DNA from: Gremmenia infestans
Lineage: Eukaryota; Ascomycota; Leotiomycetes; Helotiales; Hamatocanthoscyphaceae
Reading direction: 5' to 3'
NCBI GenBank assembly: GCA_032629725.1
Contig: JAFEVB010000001.1
Location: 372,001 to 436,000, forward strand
DNA length: 64,000 nucleotides
Part shown: piece by piece, positions 24,745-36,977 of the stretch
Layout: every line of letters starts with the position of its first letter
How positions within the stretch are numbered: the stretch's first letter is position 1
The notes under the pieces: model-generated
Databases searched by the model: none
Seen by the model: the letters and a program-made list of their open reading frames with translations, nothing else
Told to the model about the DNA's origin: nothing
Position numbers and translations under genes: made by a program

Positions 24745-26118
24745 GTGAGTATAGAAGTAAGTAACGATGAGATCTATACCTCTGCAAAGAAGAATCTCTT
24801 CTCTTCCGGTGGTGACTTCATGACGGATGTATTAGTTAGAACGGAAGGAATATCTCTTCGCACGACTTCAGGAAAGAAGGTCCTGGATTGGACGTCTGGC
24901 CAAACACATGTCGACACCTTTACGGAATTCTAGAGAACCAACGTATTACCTCTCCACTCGACTCCAAGGAAATGACTAACTCCAAACCCTCGGCTTCAGG
25001 TCCTGCCTAATAGGCCACGGCCACCCAGACGTAGTGCGCACCATTGCCGACTCCGCAGCCAACCTCGACCACTTGTACAGCGGCATGCTCTCGCCACCAT
25101 TCATCAGACTAGCCGAGACACTCATCAGAATCTTGCCCGCCGGCCTCGATAAAGCAATGTGCCTCAGCACCGGAAGCGAGCAACGAGTGCGCTATAAAGG
25201 TTGCGAAGATGTATACTGGCAAGTATGAGATTGTGGGGCTGGGCGCCAGCTGGCATGGCTCGACGAGTGGTGCGAGGGGGGTACAGTCCTGTGATATGTC
25301 ACGTCCTCGGGCTCACTCCAATTCCAATTCCATTTCCACCTCCCCGTATTTCTCCTTTCCAAAATGAAGTCGTACAAAACTGACAAATATCAAACAGATG
25401 CCGGGATTGCACATGCTGCCATCGCCCGACTCCTACCGCTCCATATTCCGCAACCCAGACGCGACCTACGACTGGGCCACCGAGCTCACCTACGGCTGGA
25501 CGCTAATCGACAAAGCATCCGCCGGGTCCCTGGCCGCCGTAATCATGGAGCCGATCCTCAGCTCAGACGGCATGATCAATATCCCAGCCGGATACATGAG
25601 CGCCATGACAGTGCACTGTCGTGCGCGCAATATGCTCATCATCGTCGACGTAGCGCAGAAAGCACTCGGTTGCGCCGGCGATCTGTTCGCGGTGCAGTAC
25701 GAGGATCTCGTGCCGGATTTCTTGACGCTGAGCAAGACGCTGGGTAATGGCTTGCCGCTCAGTGCGGTGATTACGAGTCGTGAGATTGCAGACGGGAGGG
25801 GAGAGGGGGAGAGGGGGAGAGGGGGAGAGGGGGAGAGGGGGTTCATGTTCCATACTACGCATGCTAGTGATCCTCTGCCAGCCGCTGTCGGGCTCAGTCC
25901 TGCAAACGGTTCTCAAGAATAATCTAGCCGAGCGCTCTCGCGCTGTAGGTGCAAATCTGCGTGCTGGACTGCAGCAGCTGACAGAGTGATATGGGTGTAT
26001 TGGCGCCATCCGGGGAAAAGCATTGATGGTCGGAATCGAGATTGTGAACGACGGGGAAACGGAGGAAGTAGCTATTGAAGTTGGGAAGAATCGAGCCTCC
26101 CCTGATCATCTTGAATGA
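24745..26118 (+). pseudogene. Decayed class III aminotransferase (2,2-dialkylglycine decarboxylase-like)
   Basis: PLP-dependent class III aminotransferase remnant (PF00202). Readable blocks in order are DVLVRTEGISLRTTSGKKVLDW, GHGHPDVVRTIADSAANLDHLYSG, MYTGKYEIVGLGASWHGSTSG, MPGLHMLPSPDSYRSIFR, and LSKTLGNGLPLSAVITS, which holds the PLP lysine. These resemble fungal 2,2-dialkylglycine decarboxylases. Lesions: no ATG at the expected start (GTG at 24745); a frame change after CLSTGSE near 25170; DVAQKALG where relatives have DEAQTGLG; an AGAGGGGG-type repeat expansion at about 25797-25848 after REIAD; and a TGA stop at 25987-25989 (LQQLTE stop YGCIGAIRG), where arginine is expected. It is clearly not functional. 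Confidence 0.8.
25797..25848. repeat. Octanucleotide minisatellite AGAGGGGG
   Basis: About five tandem copies of an 8-bp purine unit lie inside the aminotransferase remnant. Because the unit lacks stops on either strand, it makes several false open frames here. Confidence 0.85.
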
Positions 26119-26519
26119 GGAGATAGAGATTTGGTTGGCTATTTTGATGAGGCGTTGAGGACGACCGAGGGTCCGATGCCACTATACTGAGTGAGAGAGA
26201 TCAAGGATGTTGGTGCAACATCTGGATTAAGAAGCTCTGGGAAGGACACCAGGGAGTAGAAGATGGTAAATTGATCATTGTATTCTGAAAAAGGAAAACA
26301 AACGTGTGCTTCAGCGTATGTGAATAAACAATAAACGATTATCAGAAAATTCGTAGACGTGTTTTGCTTATGAGGCGCTGAAAATGACACGTGCGCAGGC
26401 GTTACACGCGTTTTAGTGATTGAATTTACCTAGATGGAATTGATTACTGTCAGTATCATCTGAAGCCAAAACAAATTTTGTACAATACAATGTCCAATTT
26501 TACAGCCCTATTATACAAT
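26119..26519. other. Intergenic
   Basis: Short spacer between the aminotransferase remnant and the 3' end of the mitochondrial ribosomal protein gene. I see nothing of note. Confidence 0.5.
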
Positions 26520-27799
26520 CTACAGCTCCTCATCGATATCAGCCATCTCCTGCTTGCTACTCTTCCCCCTCGACTGCTCTGCCGCAATTTCATCTGCGGT
26601 CAGAGGTCCTCTTCTGACCTTGTTGGCGGCGGCTTTTTTATCTTCCGCAGTCTCTGGGCTCCCGAGTCCGAATGGTGGGAGCCAGGTTACGTGCCCGGTT
26701 TTGGCGGCCTCGAGACGTCTTCTCTGGCCTTCTTGACCGGCGCGTCCGAGGACACCGGCTATGACTTGTATGCAGCGTGAACTTTGGCAAGATTGTTAGT
26801 ATATAGAAAATGAATTATACGAGGTAGGAGGACGTACCTGTCATCGTTTGCCGGAATAGGATACGTAACCCAAGTAGGATCGGCGTCCGTATCTATTACA
26901 CCAATGGTAGGAATATTGTTGAGCCCACACTCATGCAACATGATATAGTTCTCCAATGGATTCATACAAACCACCAAATCCGGCTTCAACGCTTTCCAAT
27001 CCCCAATTTTATCCTCAAACCCAGACGTGATGTCAACATCATCCTTATCCACAACCTTGATATCGCACCTTGAAAGAATCTGGTCTCCATTCGTGATACT
27101 CCCTGGAATCCACTTTTCAAATAAGTGACAACCCTTACTTAACCGTGCCGCCTTCACAATAGCAGGACCTTGTCCAGCCCTCGTGCCAACAAACAAGATC
27201 AGACCACCATGATACGCTACACCTTCGACGACTTTCGCAGCACGACGTAAGTGCGCGGCGGTTTCTTCAAGACTGATGATGTGAATACCCTGCCGGATAC
27301 CAAAGATATATCTCTGATTTGCTGGATTCCATAAGCTGGTACTATGACCCAAGTGGCTCTGGCTGGCCATCAACAGCTCTAGCGTCACATCTGCGGGCTT
27401 CGGTGGATTGCGCACAAGCGCGTCTGGCACATATCCTTTCTCGACAGCAGAGCCTAGTTTCCCGGTGCGTTTATTGAGTCGTTGTTGGGAAGCATAGTCT
27501 GTTTTGATGCTGTCTAAGGCCTCGCCGGCGTCGGAGGGCGGCACAAAAGTTTTAGTGAGGTTGAGTTGGTTGATGCTGGCTTCGATAGAGTGCGTTTCTT
27601 TGAGGTGGTTATGAACTGAGTGGGATAGGGCATCTGTTTCGTGGGTGAGGGTATCGGTGGTCATGGAGCGTAGAAAGGATCTTCGTAAAGGGGCAGCAAG
27701 GGCGCTCCGGCCTTGGGAGTATCAATTAGCAAGGGATATAATAGACATGAGGTAGAGTATATGCTTACCATGCCGTATAGCTACATTTCGTAATATCAT
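26520..27799 (-). CDS. MRP4: Mitochondrial ribosomal protein uS2m (Mrp4-like)
   Basis: Three exons (27769-27799, 26838-27711, 26520-26781) give 388 residues in frame. The protein is the S2 protein of the mitochondrial small ribosomal subunit (PF00318). Key blocks are LLMASQSHLGHSTSLWNPANQRYIFGIR, the motif GLILFVGTRAGQ, KPDLVVCMNP, and NNIPTIGVIDTDADP followed by TYPIPANDD. The first exon plus the start of the second encode a basic, hydroxylated N-terminus (MILRNVAIRHGRSALAAPLRR), as expected for mitochondrial import. That exon is only 31 nt. A fungal C-terminal extension of about 80 residues, charged and ending MADIDEEL, follows the third exon junction. This is a single-copy housekeeping gene. 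Confidence 0.93.
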
Positions 27800-28130
27800 C
27801 GTTATTGGGGAGCTGGCATGTCGTCGGTTCTTTGCATCAACTTTTTTGAAGCTTCCCGAGTTGATATTACGCTAGAGGGTACGCTAATCCATTTTAGGGA
27901 CTGGGGTACAGTTTCAAAAGTATGCAAGCTACACAGCGATAATGTTATCATGAGCTAATTTAATATTAAATATTGGTTTAATCGAGTGAAGCCAAATTAA
28001 AACTTCAATATCAATAATGCACCACTGCAGAATGAATGAGATGCTGCAAGTATCACTGTACAGACATATATTTACAAGAACAAATGTACCAAAACACGCT
28101 TTGCAGCCAGTCTATCTTCATCCCATGGTA
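27800..28130. other. Intergenic
   Basis: Spacer upstream of uS2m and downstream of the CBS/PB1 gene; it holds the uS2m promoter. No other feature is seen. Confidence 0.5.
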
Positions 28131-30279
28131 TTATCGGCTCGTAGCACGAGTCAAAGCAAAAACGCCAACAATGACAACAGCAAGGGTCACAATCGCGCCG
28201 GGCAATAACAACTCGTTCGGAACACCAGCAATCACTTGCTCTTCCGGTGACGATTTGGGGGCAGTCTTTCTTGATTTCGACCTAATGGGCGCTTCCTCTT
28301 CACTCTCATCATCTTCATCAGATACAACTCTTCTTCGTTCCCGGATGGTAGATACAGTTGGTGGCGTTGGTGCTTGGGAGATGACTGGCTGGGGGTCGAG
28401 GGTAGCGGGGATCGGCGGCTTTTCAGGATCGTGGACGAACAGATCGACCTTCTCTCGGTGCCCCTGTCTTGCGATTACAATAGCTTCTAAGAGATCTTGG
28501 TCCGTGGTGATAGACACGGTATCACCCTCATCGTCCAAATAACTGAGAGCAAAGCCAGAGCTACCCAGCTTGCCGTCTTCAAAGGTTGCAGCGCCTCCAA
28601 CAGCATCAATCTCAGATCCGAGCTTCGCGATAACAGCAGTGATCAGCTCCGGCATACCGTGCTTCGCAATGACCTGCAGTCTATGCACCCGGCCACTGGG
28701 AGCCTTAAATTTGAATGGGAACGGAATTTCCTCTGAAGGGATGTCCGCTGGTCGGCTCACTACCGAGTGCTGCGGAGAATCACCTCCTACATGTGATGCA
28801 GAGTCACCTGGAGCAACACTTGCGTCGAGTATCCGTTCATGACCTCGGGACATGTCAGGCGACATCATCGACCTGTGAGTCGTATGGTGGTGACTACCTT
28901 CCCCAGACATCATTGACTCCGTTTCGTTGTCCAGGGACAGCCAGAACTTGTTCCACGCGGGGCCTTCACTGTCACCTGTTGACATCGTGTTGATTTGCTC
29001 CAAAGTGGCATACGTTAGTTTGAGAACATCCACCATTCCCACAATCTCTCCCCCCTCGTTCATCACAGGAAGGTTTAAGTAATGACCATCTGCACCCAGT
29101 CAGCTATGGATCAATTGAAACAGGTTTTGTGACTTACCATGCATCTTTCGCAGTGCTGACTGAATACTCATATCCATAGGGGCAAAGTCTGGGTGTGGAG
29201 TCATAACACGAACAACACTGCAAGTTGCGGGATCTAATCCGGGAGCAATGACACGCAGGACAACATCTTTACTGGTGAAGATACCCGTAATGGATCCTTG
29301 ATCCTGGACAAGAAGAGCAGTTGTGTGGTGCTCTTTCATCATAGCAGCGGCCTCCTTCACGGAGGTCCGTACAGTGACAGTGACTGGTGGTTTGCCGTCC
29401 AGAACAGATTCCAAAGTAGGCCCAGACATCTTGGATCGTAGAGCCTCAACGTACTGGATAATCTGCTGCGGCTGACTCGATCCCAGTTCTGATTGAACAC
29501 CCTCTAAAGCGTCGTAGAGCTTCCTTGAAGAACTATAAGCCCTTTCCAGCTTTTCCATAGCATCGTAAAAGCATTTGGTGATATCAAGAATACCTGAGAT
29601 ATCTTGGTTCTCGTCCATGACTGGCAGATGCCGGAACCCCTTCCTGACCATCAAGTCTAATGCATCGGTTGCACTTGTATCTGTCCTGGCGCACAAAGGA
29701 TTCTTGGTCATGATTTCTGAGATCATGACACTGCTGGCCTTAATGCCTGCTCCAACTACTCGAAAAGCAAGATCTTTAGCAGTAAATATACCAGCAATAC
29801 GATCATCATCATCGGTAACTAGTACGCAGTCCTCCCTCTTTGCTGCCATCAGTTGAGCAGCCTCCGCAACCGTTGTATTGGGCTTGATTTGGAGAGCCTG
29901 GCTAGGCCTTAGGGCGAGAACAGTTCCTGGGGGAGCCTTTCTTGTCTGTCGCGCTCGACCAGTGGTGTGCTTCTTCTTGCTCAGGTCCGTCTCTATTTTC
30001 TTTCGGATGGCCTGACGACCAATTAGCAAAGTTTCGGGACATTGATAAGAAACATTAATGATATACCTCATCTCTTTTGGTTTGCTTCTGTCTGCTGGCG
30101 CTCATCGTAGATCCTCCGGCTTCACTCGGGGGTGTAGCAGCACTGGAGGTATGGGATTCCAAAGCTGGACGAGGGATGTTGGAGGCAGGACTGTTGCTGA
30201 ATGCGGGTACTGTTCCGCGGGACTGCCCACGAGTGGGAGTACCTCTCATAGTACCACTCATAGAAGCATTAGAAGCCAT
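28131..30279 (-). CDS. CBS-PB1 domain membrane-anchored protein (Mug70-like)
   Basis: Three exons (30067-30279, 29138-30011, 28131-29089) give 681 residues. A Ser/Pro-rich N-terminus and a basic stretch (AIRKKIETDLSKKK) precede four CBS repeats. The first two begin at ALQIKPNTTVAEAAQLM and include ITKCFYDAMEKLERAYSSS between pairs; the third and fourth include KEAAAMMKEHHTTALLVQD and PVMNEGGEIVGMVDVLKL. A PB1 domain follows (FKFKAPSGRVHRLQV to YLDDEGDTVSITTDQDL). The C-terminus has a single membrane helix (LLLPGAIVTLAVVIVGVFAL) and a short tail, which suggests a tail anchor. The order matches the conserved fungal family that includes S. pombe Mug70. CBS pairs usually bind adenine nucleotides. 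An alternative start lies 15 bases upstream. Confidence 0.92.
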
Positions 30280-31091
30280 GGTATGCAAAAGCAAAGGAGG
30301 TATGAAGACTCGAGGGCTGGAATGCTAAGCGCTGATTGAGGCTGTCTACTTCTAGAATTCCTTGAAGGGGCAGGGAAGAGTGAGCTTTCTCGGTTCAGGC
30401 GCGTTGATTGGGGAACGTGCTATGTTTTCTTCGGCCTGTGCCGAGCATTGAATGGGAGACGTGGAGTGAAAGAAGTGGATTATGGTGTGAAAAGCCGGTT
30501 GCTGGGCGGTTGCTATGCGGCGCAAGTTGTTGACTTTGGCAGCAATCGAGCGAGCTCCATCAGATCCAGATCACCAAACTTCAAACTTCAAACTCCAAAC
30601 CGCAACTTCACAATTCCCACAAAACATCTCCACCTCTACAAGAAAACAAAGCATATAAACTCCCCTCTTTCGGCCTTGAAAACAAATACGAAGTAACACC
30701 TTTTTGTCTTCCAAAGCCCGAAGAGGGCCCCCCAACTCTCTCGACCAAAGGCTCTGCAAGAGTCAATAACTGCTGAGAGAGGTTCTCAAATCTCAACGCC
30801 CGGCCTAACGGCTTGCACTGCGTGAGGTGAGTTATTACACTTCTTTGAAACAGGCTTCGGAAGACTCTGCGATTGTATTTGCACAACTTTGCGCAAAATG
30901 AGTTCCGGTATTGTCTAGAAAAGTGATAATAGCTAGAATGTCCTACTGATACTACGATTTTCAACCACTTTTCTCCTACTCCAATTCGGAATCTCTTAGC
31001 TAACCATTTTCTAGTCTCGGAACCATAGGTTTGCTTAATTGCAATACTTTCAAACGACGAACGACTATTCCGAACTCTTCGAGCATTCATA
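30280..31091. promoter_or_regulatory. Shared divergent promoter, CBS-PB1 gene and Ace2/Swi5-like gene
   Basis: About 810 bases lie between two divergent start codons. The part near the zinc-finger gene is long enough for an extended leader. I see no uORF or motif I would defend. Confidence 0.4.
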
Positions 31092-33426
31092 ATGCTGTCA
31101 AACCCACTTCACACTCGACAACGACAACACCGACGACAAAATTCGACACCAACGGCATTCGAGCCAGTGAAGGCAAGCAACCTGCCCAATATCCAAAGAC
31201 ATGGCCATAAACGTGGCATGAGCCTGGATCAACGACGACGACAAACACCCCCGCAGGAGCATACGGTAAGTAATACTAACCAAGGATATCAAACGACACA
31301 ACAGCATATATTGCGAGAAACGCAGCAGCAGAGACTGGTACGCCCGGGCCAGCAATTCAACTTTGACAATGACGAGAACTACCTAAGTTCACCAGCCGTC
31401 ACTCCACAACGACAATCATTTGATGCTGGATGTATGAATTACGGGGAACGTGGACCCAATTCCCCATATTCCTCCTACTCCGGACCACTCAATACGATAA
31501 TGAACGTCGACCCTAGTAACTTCAATGGGACCAACGACTTTAGTCTATTCTCACCTGGAGCCTTGACTCCTTCAGCCTTTTTAGACTTTTCCACTAGCTT
31601 GGAAAATCTCAATGAAACTTCCAACGGCCAAGATGAAAGCAGAAGATCTTCGAATACGAGAAGGATAAGTGGTGGTATCATTGGTAGAGTTGCTCAATTT
31701 GAGACCCTAGCCATGCAGTCACCACAACGACCAATTACACCACCAAACCAGAATGTATCTAGTAAGTCAAATGTTCTTCTATCGCAGATATGCATACTTA
31801 TTCAATTATCCAGACTATTTTCCACCCACTCCGATGGACACACCTCATGAACGGATGGTCAAGCAAGAACAAATGAATCATAGATTTCTGGATTCTTATG
31901 ATACATCTATGGAGGAAACATTAAAACCTAAAGGCAACCGAAGAGCTCGAGCCGTATTCGAGGATATGAGAAAGGAAACAGAGACAAAGCCCATTCCGAG
32001 CCCGCCTCGTACTAGACCAATGCCGACAGCAAACACCTTCGACTCTGCTCCCATGCCGACTGCTAACTTCATGAGCATGTCGAATCTCAATGTGGAATTC
32101 TTGAAGAACGAACAGCGGCTTGAGGATATACAATTTTCACCAACCTCCGCGGATCCGTCTCCCACTATGTCGTACCATTCGTCTCCAGAAGTTTCTCAAA
32201 TGCCACTGTTACATGACCCATTTCAGAACAAGCCTAGATTAGATGCCCCTTCGATGTACCCAGAGCCACCAGAAGCACATGGTCCTATGACCAGTTCCCC
32301 TGCCTCAAGTTCACCGCATCGACGATCAGAATCTGTTTCCAGCATGAACATTGAAGAGACTATCACCGATACCGGCATAACCATCGACGATATCGCAACT
32401 TTCATTCAAGGGCCAGACCCGAGGGATGGGAAATGGGTTTGTCTTTATCCGCAATGCAAAAAGCGATTCGGCCGGAAAGAGAATATCAAGTCACATGTCC
32501 AAACTCATCTTGGAGACAGACAATTCCAATGCCCACATTGCAGAAAGTGCTTTGTTCGTCAGCACGACCTCAAACGACATGCGAAAATTCACAGCGGCGT
32601 AAAACCATATCCCTGCCAATGTGGAAACAGTTTTGCCCGTCATGATGCTCTTACTCGCCATCGACAACGTGGGATGTGCATTGGTGCGTTCGAAGGAGTA
32701 GTCAAGAAGACTGTTAAGCGTGGAAGACCTCGCAAGGATCGCCCAGACAACGAAGAACGAGTCAAGAAATCATCTCGCACTCGAAGCAAGAACAAAGCCA
32801 TGTCCTCTGCGTCATCCAGCACCGAATACTCGGACAGCAACGGTGGCAACTCCCCGCGTAGTGATATCGATATTCTCGACGACAAGCCATTTTCCGACTA
32901 CGAATATACTCAAAGCTCTTCAGTCATGCCAACCAGCAGTTTTGATTACTCTCAAGCACAATCCCCCGTAGGAGATTGTGTTTCCCCTCAGGCAATGCAG
33001 AACACACCTTCTCCAGCCGCATTTAGTAGCCACTCACAATTCTCCCACCGAGGCTCGATATCGGAGAATATTTCTTCGCCACCTCATTCTCCTGCAAAGA
33101 GCATTCATAGCGTGCACAGCTATCACTCTCCCCCTGGTCTCTGCGAGTCGTCGTCTTCACCCGCTCCCAGCAACCATTATTACGACCTCGACAACGTTTC
33201 CAATCATGGTGGCGGGTTGACCGACGGGATGAGTCTAGCTAATATTTCTGAGCATGACGACGAGATGTTCCTCCAGGCATTCGCTGCATCAAGTGCAAAC
33301 GGGATGACACAGCTTGAGAGGGATCCAGATTTGCTGATGGGAAAGCTCGAGGATGCGTTTGGCGGTGCAGTGAATGAGGACCTCTTCCAAGATGACGGGG
33401 ACCTGTTCTCCTTTGGGAGTCCTTGA
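31092..33426 (+). CDS. C2H2 zinc-finger transcription factor, Ace2/Swi5-like
   Basis: Two exons (31092-31761, 31814-33426) give 760 residues. Three C2H2 fingers lie at about residues 427-515: CLYPQCKKRFGRKENIKSHVQTH, CPHCRKCFVRQHDLKRHAKIH, and the atypical third finger CQCGNSFARHDALTRHRQRGMC. The third finger and the following basic tail KKTVKRGRPRKDRP are the hallmark of yeast Swi5 and Ace2, which drive late-mitotic and daughter-specific genes. The remainder is low-complexity Gln/Ser/Pro-rich sequence with many SP/TP sites, consistent with control by cyclin-dependent kinases, as in yeast. The acidic C-terminus (DLFQDDGDLFSF) may activate transcription. The role in this fungus is inferred. 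Confidence 0.9.
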
Positions 33427-34156
33427 TTTTACCCACCTTTCTCACTCATTCCTCTAAGATCTCTGAGCATCTGCAACACCTGGAGAATTATCACGGCAAG
33501 GGCTAACGGAAAGTAAAATGGATGGAGTCATGTGGAGTTTTCATGGTATTGGTTTGGGCTGTATGAATATGGATTCTGGCAAAATGAACGGACCGGGATG
33601 GTATGGGCATTGCGCACGAATTTAATTTCTTAGGCGTTGTTTATATGAGCTCTCTCTCTCTTGGGATGCACTGGCAGGACTGGTATCTCTTATGATGATG
33701 AAGGATGTATGATGCGGGAGATGAATCTTAAGTAGTTGTCGCGAACACGAAATGAACAAACGCTCTTTACCTGCGATGATTAGCCGGCCTAAGTATGCAA
33801 GTGACTTGTCCTTTCTTTTCATTTATTTCTCTCGAAATGATATTTGTTGGTATCACAGGGGTGATGTCTCTTACTAGCTAGTAGATGCATTTGGTGAAAC
33901 ATGACACTCTGGTTTTGGGGGTTTGTATTGTGATGATGTGTGATTTTTAGAGTGGATGACAAGGCGAAGAGGTCTGCTTCGCTTAGTCATCGACGCTAAT
34001 GTCATGTGATCATATATCCCGAATCGCCGCATCATCTACTGACAGCCCGTAGACCGGTTTCTATCTATCGTGTAAGTATCTCTCATTCTGGGAAAAAAGT
34101 GACCCCATCTTCAATATACCCAGCTTCTTCATCAACAATGCCGTGGATGTTCTGTC
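33427..34156. other. Convergent spacer holding a repeat fragment
   Basis: 3' flanks of the Ace2/Swi5-like and monooxygenase genes. It contains one end of the repeat family described at 33843-34030. No gene is seen. Confidence 0.5.
33843..34030 (+). mobile_element. Truncated copy of the TGTTGGTATCAC element
   Basis: Starts with TTGTTGGTATCACAGGGGTG and contains CTAGCTAGTA, GGCGAAGAGGTCTGC and CGCTAATGTCATGTGATCA in the same order as the left part of the element at 55909-56680. No right-hand inverted end is seen, so it is a fragment or solo end. Confidence 0.6.
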
Positions 34157-36006
34157 CTAATCTACCCATTTGTAACTCACACCAGGATGTCCGTCGCGCA
34201 GTCTTGGCCCCTTTCCGTCTCCCAGATAACATTCCCTCATAGACCCACCTACCTTTTCATAGTCGTCCCAAAATACACCTCTCTGTCTCAGCTCGGGCCA
34301 CAAATACTCAATCATATCTTCGAAGCCACCGGGAGATATGGCATACGAAAGATTGAACCCATCGACACCAGCTACATCAATCCACTTTTGCAGAAAGTTA
34401 GCTACAGTCTGAGGAGACCCGATTGCTCTTGGATGTGCTCCTCCAATTGCAAGTTCTTGCAGAACCCGTCGACGAGTCCACTTCACGCCATCAGTGCCTG
34501 GTATAGTCGCTGACCACGTATTTACCATGGATTGAATTGCACCACTGCCGGTGAATTTGAAATCTTCATCCTCGCCATACTTGGATAAGTCATGATTTGT
34601 CCAGCCTCCGAAGAGCGCTGCAGCCCCTTCGAGGTCAGCATATTGAAGCAGATTTTTATACTTTGCCTGGGCTTTCTCATCCGTCTCATCCACGATCACG
34701 AGCATGCCAGCCAGGAACTTGATGCTGTCGGGTGCCCTACCACAGCCGACGACTTGGGAGCTAGGTGGCTTTTAGTTGCTGTCACCAGTAAATGATCTTC
34801 GACATACCGGATCTGGTCCACCTCTTTTCGAACCTTCTCCGGCTCCAAGCCGGGAAGGAACATGGCTTCTGAATGCTTAGCGGCAAAGTTCTTTCCTGCA
34901 CTGGAGAGTAGAAAGTCAGATTCAGGCTCATGCTGCACAGGGATGGATGTGCAACCTACGGAGATGCACCAGCTTGAAGGATGAATGGTGTGCGTTGAAC
35001 TGAAGGGTGAAGTTGGTGAGTTGCTATGCACTTGAAGTATTTGCTAAACGGACATTAGCTATACAATTTTCTCAACCCGAACAAGCTGTCTATTACCCAT
35101 CGTGCTGGATAGCTCTGACTCTTTCTGGCAAGCTATAAGTAACAAATCAAAGTCGTGTGGTCAGTCATGATCTTCCGGTCAGTAAATTGTAGAGGAGAAT
35201 ATGCCTATTCAGCGGCAAGTCGCTGATTGCTCAAAGCATGTTTGATTCAACGGGCCAGACAGAATTACGAACCTATACTTTCCCGAAACCGCATCCTTGA
35301 CGCGCGAATCATCTTTCCAGCTTCCCTCGAGTAGCTTATAGACTACTTCCAGATACTCATCGGCTCTCGCATAGCGCTCATCGTGCGGTATCTGCTCACT
35401 CAGTCCAAAAGCTTTCGCTGCACTCTCCAGATAGGAGGTCACAACATTCCATCCAACGCGTCCATTGGTCAGGTGATCGAGAGTGGAGAATCTTCTTGCA
35501 GTCGCATACGGATTTTCATACGTTGTTGAAGCAGTAATAGCAAATGACAATGACTTTGTTGCTGCTGCCATTGCAGAAATAAGCAGGCTAGAAGTTCCCT
35601 TTCAGCAACGATTTCCAAAGGCGCAAGCACTCTAATGCCAGGACTTACAATGGATCCCCAATGGGGAATTGTGCTCCAGATTCCAATGCTGGTGCGCTAT
35701 TACCAGGGCCTTTATACACATCATAGATGCCGAGATGATCAGCTAGGAAAAGGCCGTGGAATTTTCCAGCTTCGAGTGTCTTTGCTAGATCCGTCCAGTA
35801 TGTCAAATCAGTATAATCACCCGCCCGGTCTTCGGGGTGTTTCCATTGGCCTGATTGTTGTTAGTAAAGGTACAACTGAAATTTGGTGGTGCCTTTGAAG
35901 CGTTGAATTAATAGTTTATGATTGACATACCCGGGGCAAGATGTCCAGGACTGAAGATCGCGAATGCGTTCATGATCCATTGTTTTTGAGGTCGCTCTTT
36001 AGCCAT
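34157..36006 (-). CDS. NtaA/DszA-type flavin-dependent monooxygenase (luciferase-like)
   Basis: Seven exons (35931-36006, 35649-35850, 35273-35587, 35097-35132, 34960-35043, 34808-34900, 34157-34760) sum exactly to 469 residues. The protein belongs to the bacterial-luciferase-like fold (PF00296), subgroup of nitrilotriacetate monooxygenase component A, DszA and SnaA, which use reduced FMN from a partner reductase to oxidise amino-carboxylates or related compounds. Seen blocks include MNAFAIFSPGHLAPG, GKFHGLFLADHLGIYDVY, YENPYATARRFSTLDHLTNGR, GRVGWNVVTSYLESAAKAFG, DERYARADEYLEVVYKLLEG, TPFILQAGASPAGKNFAAKH, and the C-terminal GVDGFNLSYAISPGGFEDM. One exon is only 36 nt. The gene is divergent from a solute symporter, suggesting uptake and breakdown of one nitrogen compound. 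Its substrate is unknown. Confidence 0.88.
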
Positions 36007-36977
36007 AATTTGCAAAACTCCTTTTGTTTGGAAAATTTGGCAGGACGTTTAATTGCTATCACGCTTGTGTTCGTGAAAAGGATTTATTTTTCTTCCCTCA
36101 AGTATTATAGGTGCCGGGAATCTTAGAGCTCTTAGAAGACTAGTATGGGACGAGAAGCCAATATCGCTGCAGAAACTCCGGAAGCAGAACTATCTATTTC
36201 ATATGGTGGTTTGTATGGCAATCCCAGAAGTGGCACGGTTAGATTGAGGATTGCATCCCACCTTTAGAAGTTTGTGCCCGGGAGCATGGTTCCGCAAATC
36301 TGTATCTGGGGAAAAGGTCATTGTGATCCATAATGTCGTGCTTACTAGCGCCATGTCAGATCACAACATCTATGCCCTTTTGCCAATCATCAAGTACATG
36401 TTCAGAAATTGTACTTTCAATATCTTCTCTTTACATGTTTTTTGATTGGTTTAGTTTTCCTCCAATATTCTCAAAAGTTGAAACAGAGATGAAGTTTGCA
36501 CCAATTCTTTGTCTCCCACTGACCAGACTTCATATTTCCCGCGCAAAATGAAATTATACTATCCTCAGAGGCAGAGCTATAACGGTAGCCATTGTCAGAT
36601 TGCCGAGTATTTGATATAGTTCAAACCACATATCTGGCTATGAGAAGGTTTAGATTATGGGATCCATAAAATAGTGGAATGTCAAGGATCCATGATTGCT
36701 TTCCGCCTCGCTATGTCCATTATAGCTTGGGAGCTGCATATGCAATCGTGGACCTGGGTGGATCTGGTAGATGATGTGATTCTGTTGACCTGGATTGCAG
36801 CTTTGTCGTACTTGTTAAGCTCCCGTGAAGGGCACGTAAAAAGGTTTATAAAGTTTAGGCTGGTAAACAAGATTTCAGAATTCTGAGTGTAACAAGTACC
36901 ACCACTCCATCCTTTCCTAGATATTCATCGTTTTGGATGGCCCATTCTAGTTCTAAATAAGAACGAATTTTTCCATC
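36007..36977. promoter_or_regulatory. Divergent promoter, monooxygenase and symporter
   Basis: About 970 bases between divergent starts. Short frames here have no domain. GATA-type (nitrogen regulator) sites are expected for such genes, but I did not find a convincing array. Confidence 0.35.

Noticed and set aside
25490..26009. Long overlapping open frames on both strands around the AGAGGGGG repeat
   Set aside because: The 8-bp repeat has no stop in any frame; only the plus-strand aminotransferase frame has family motifs.
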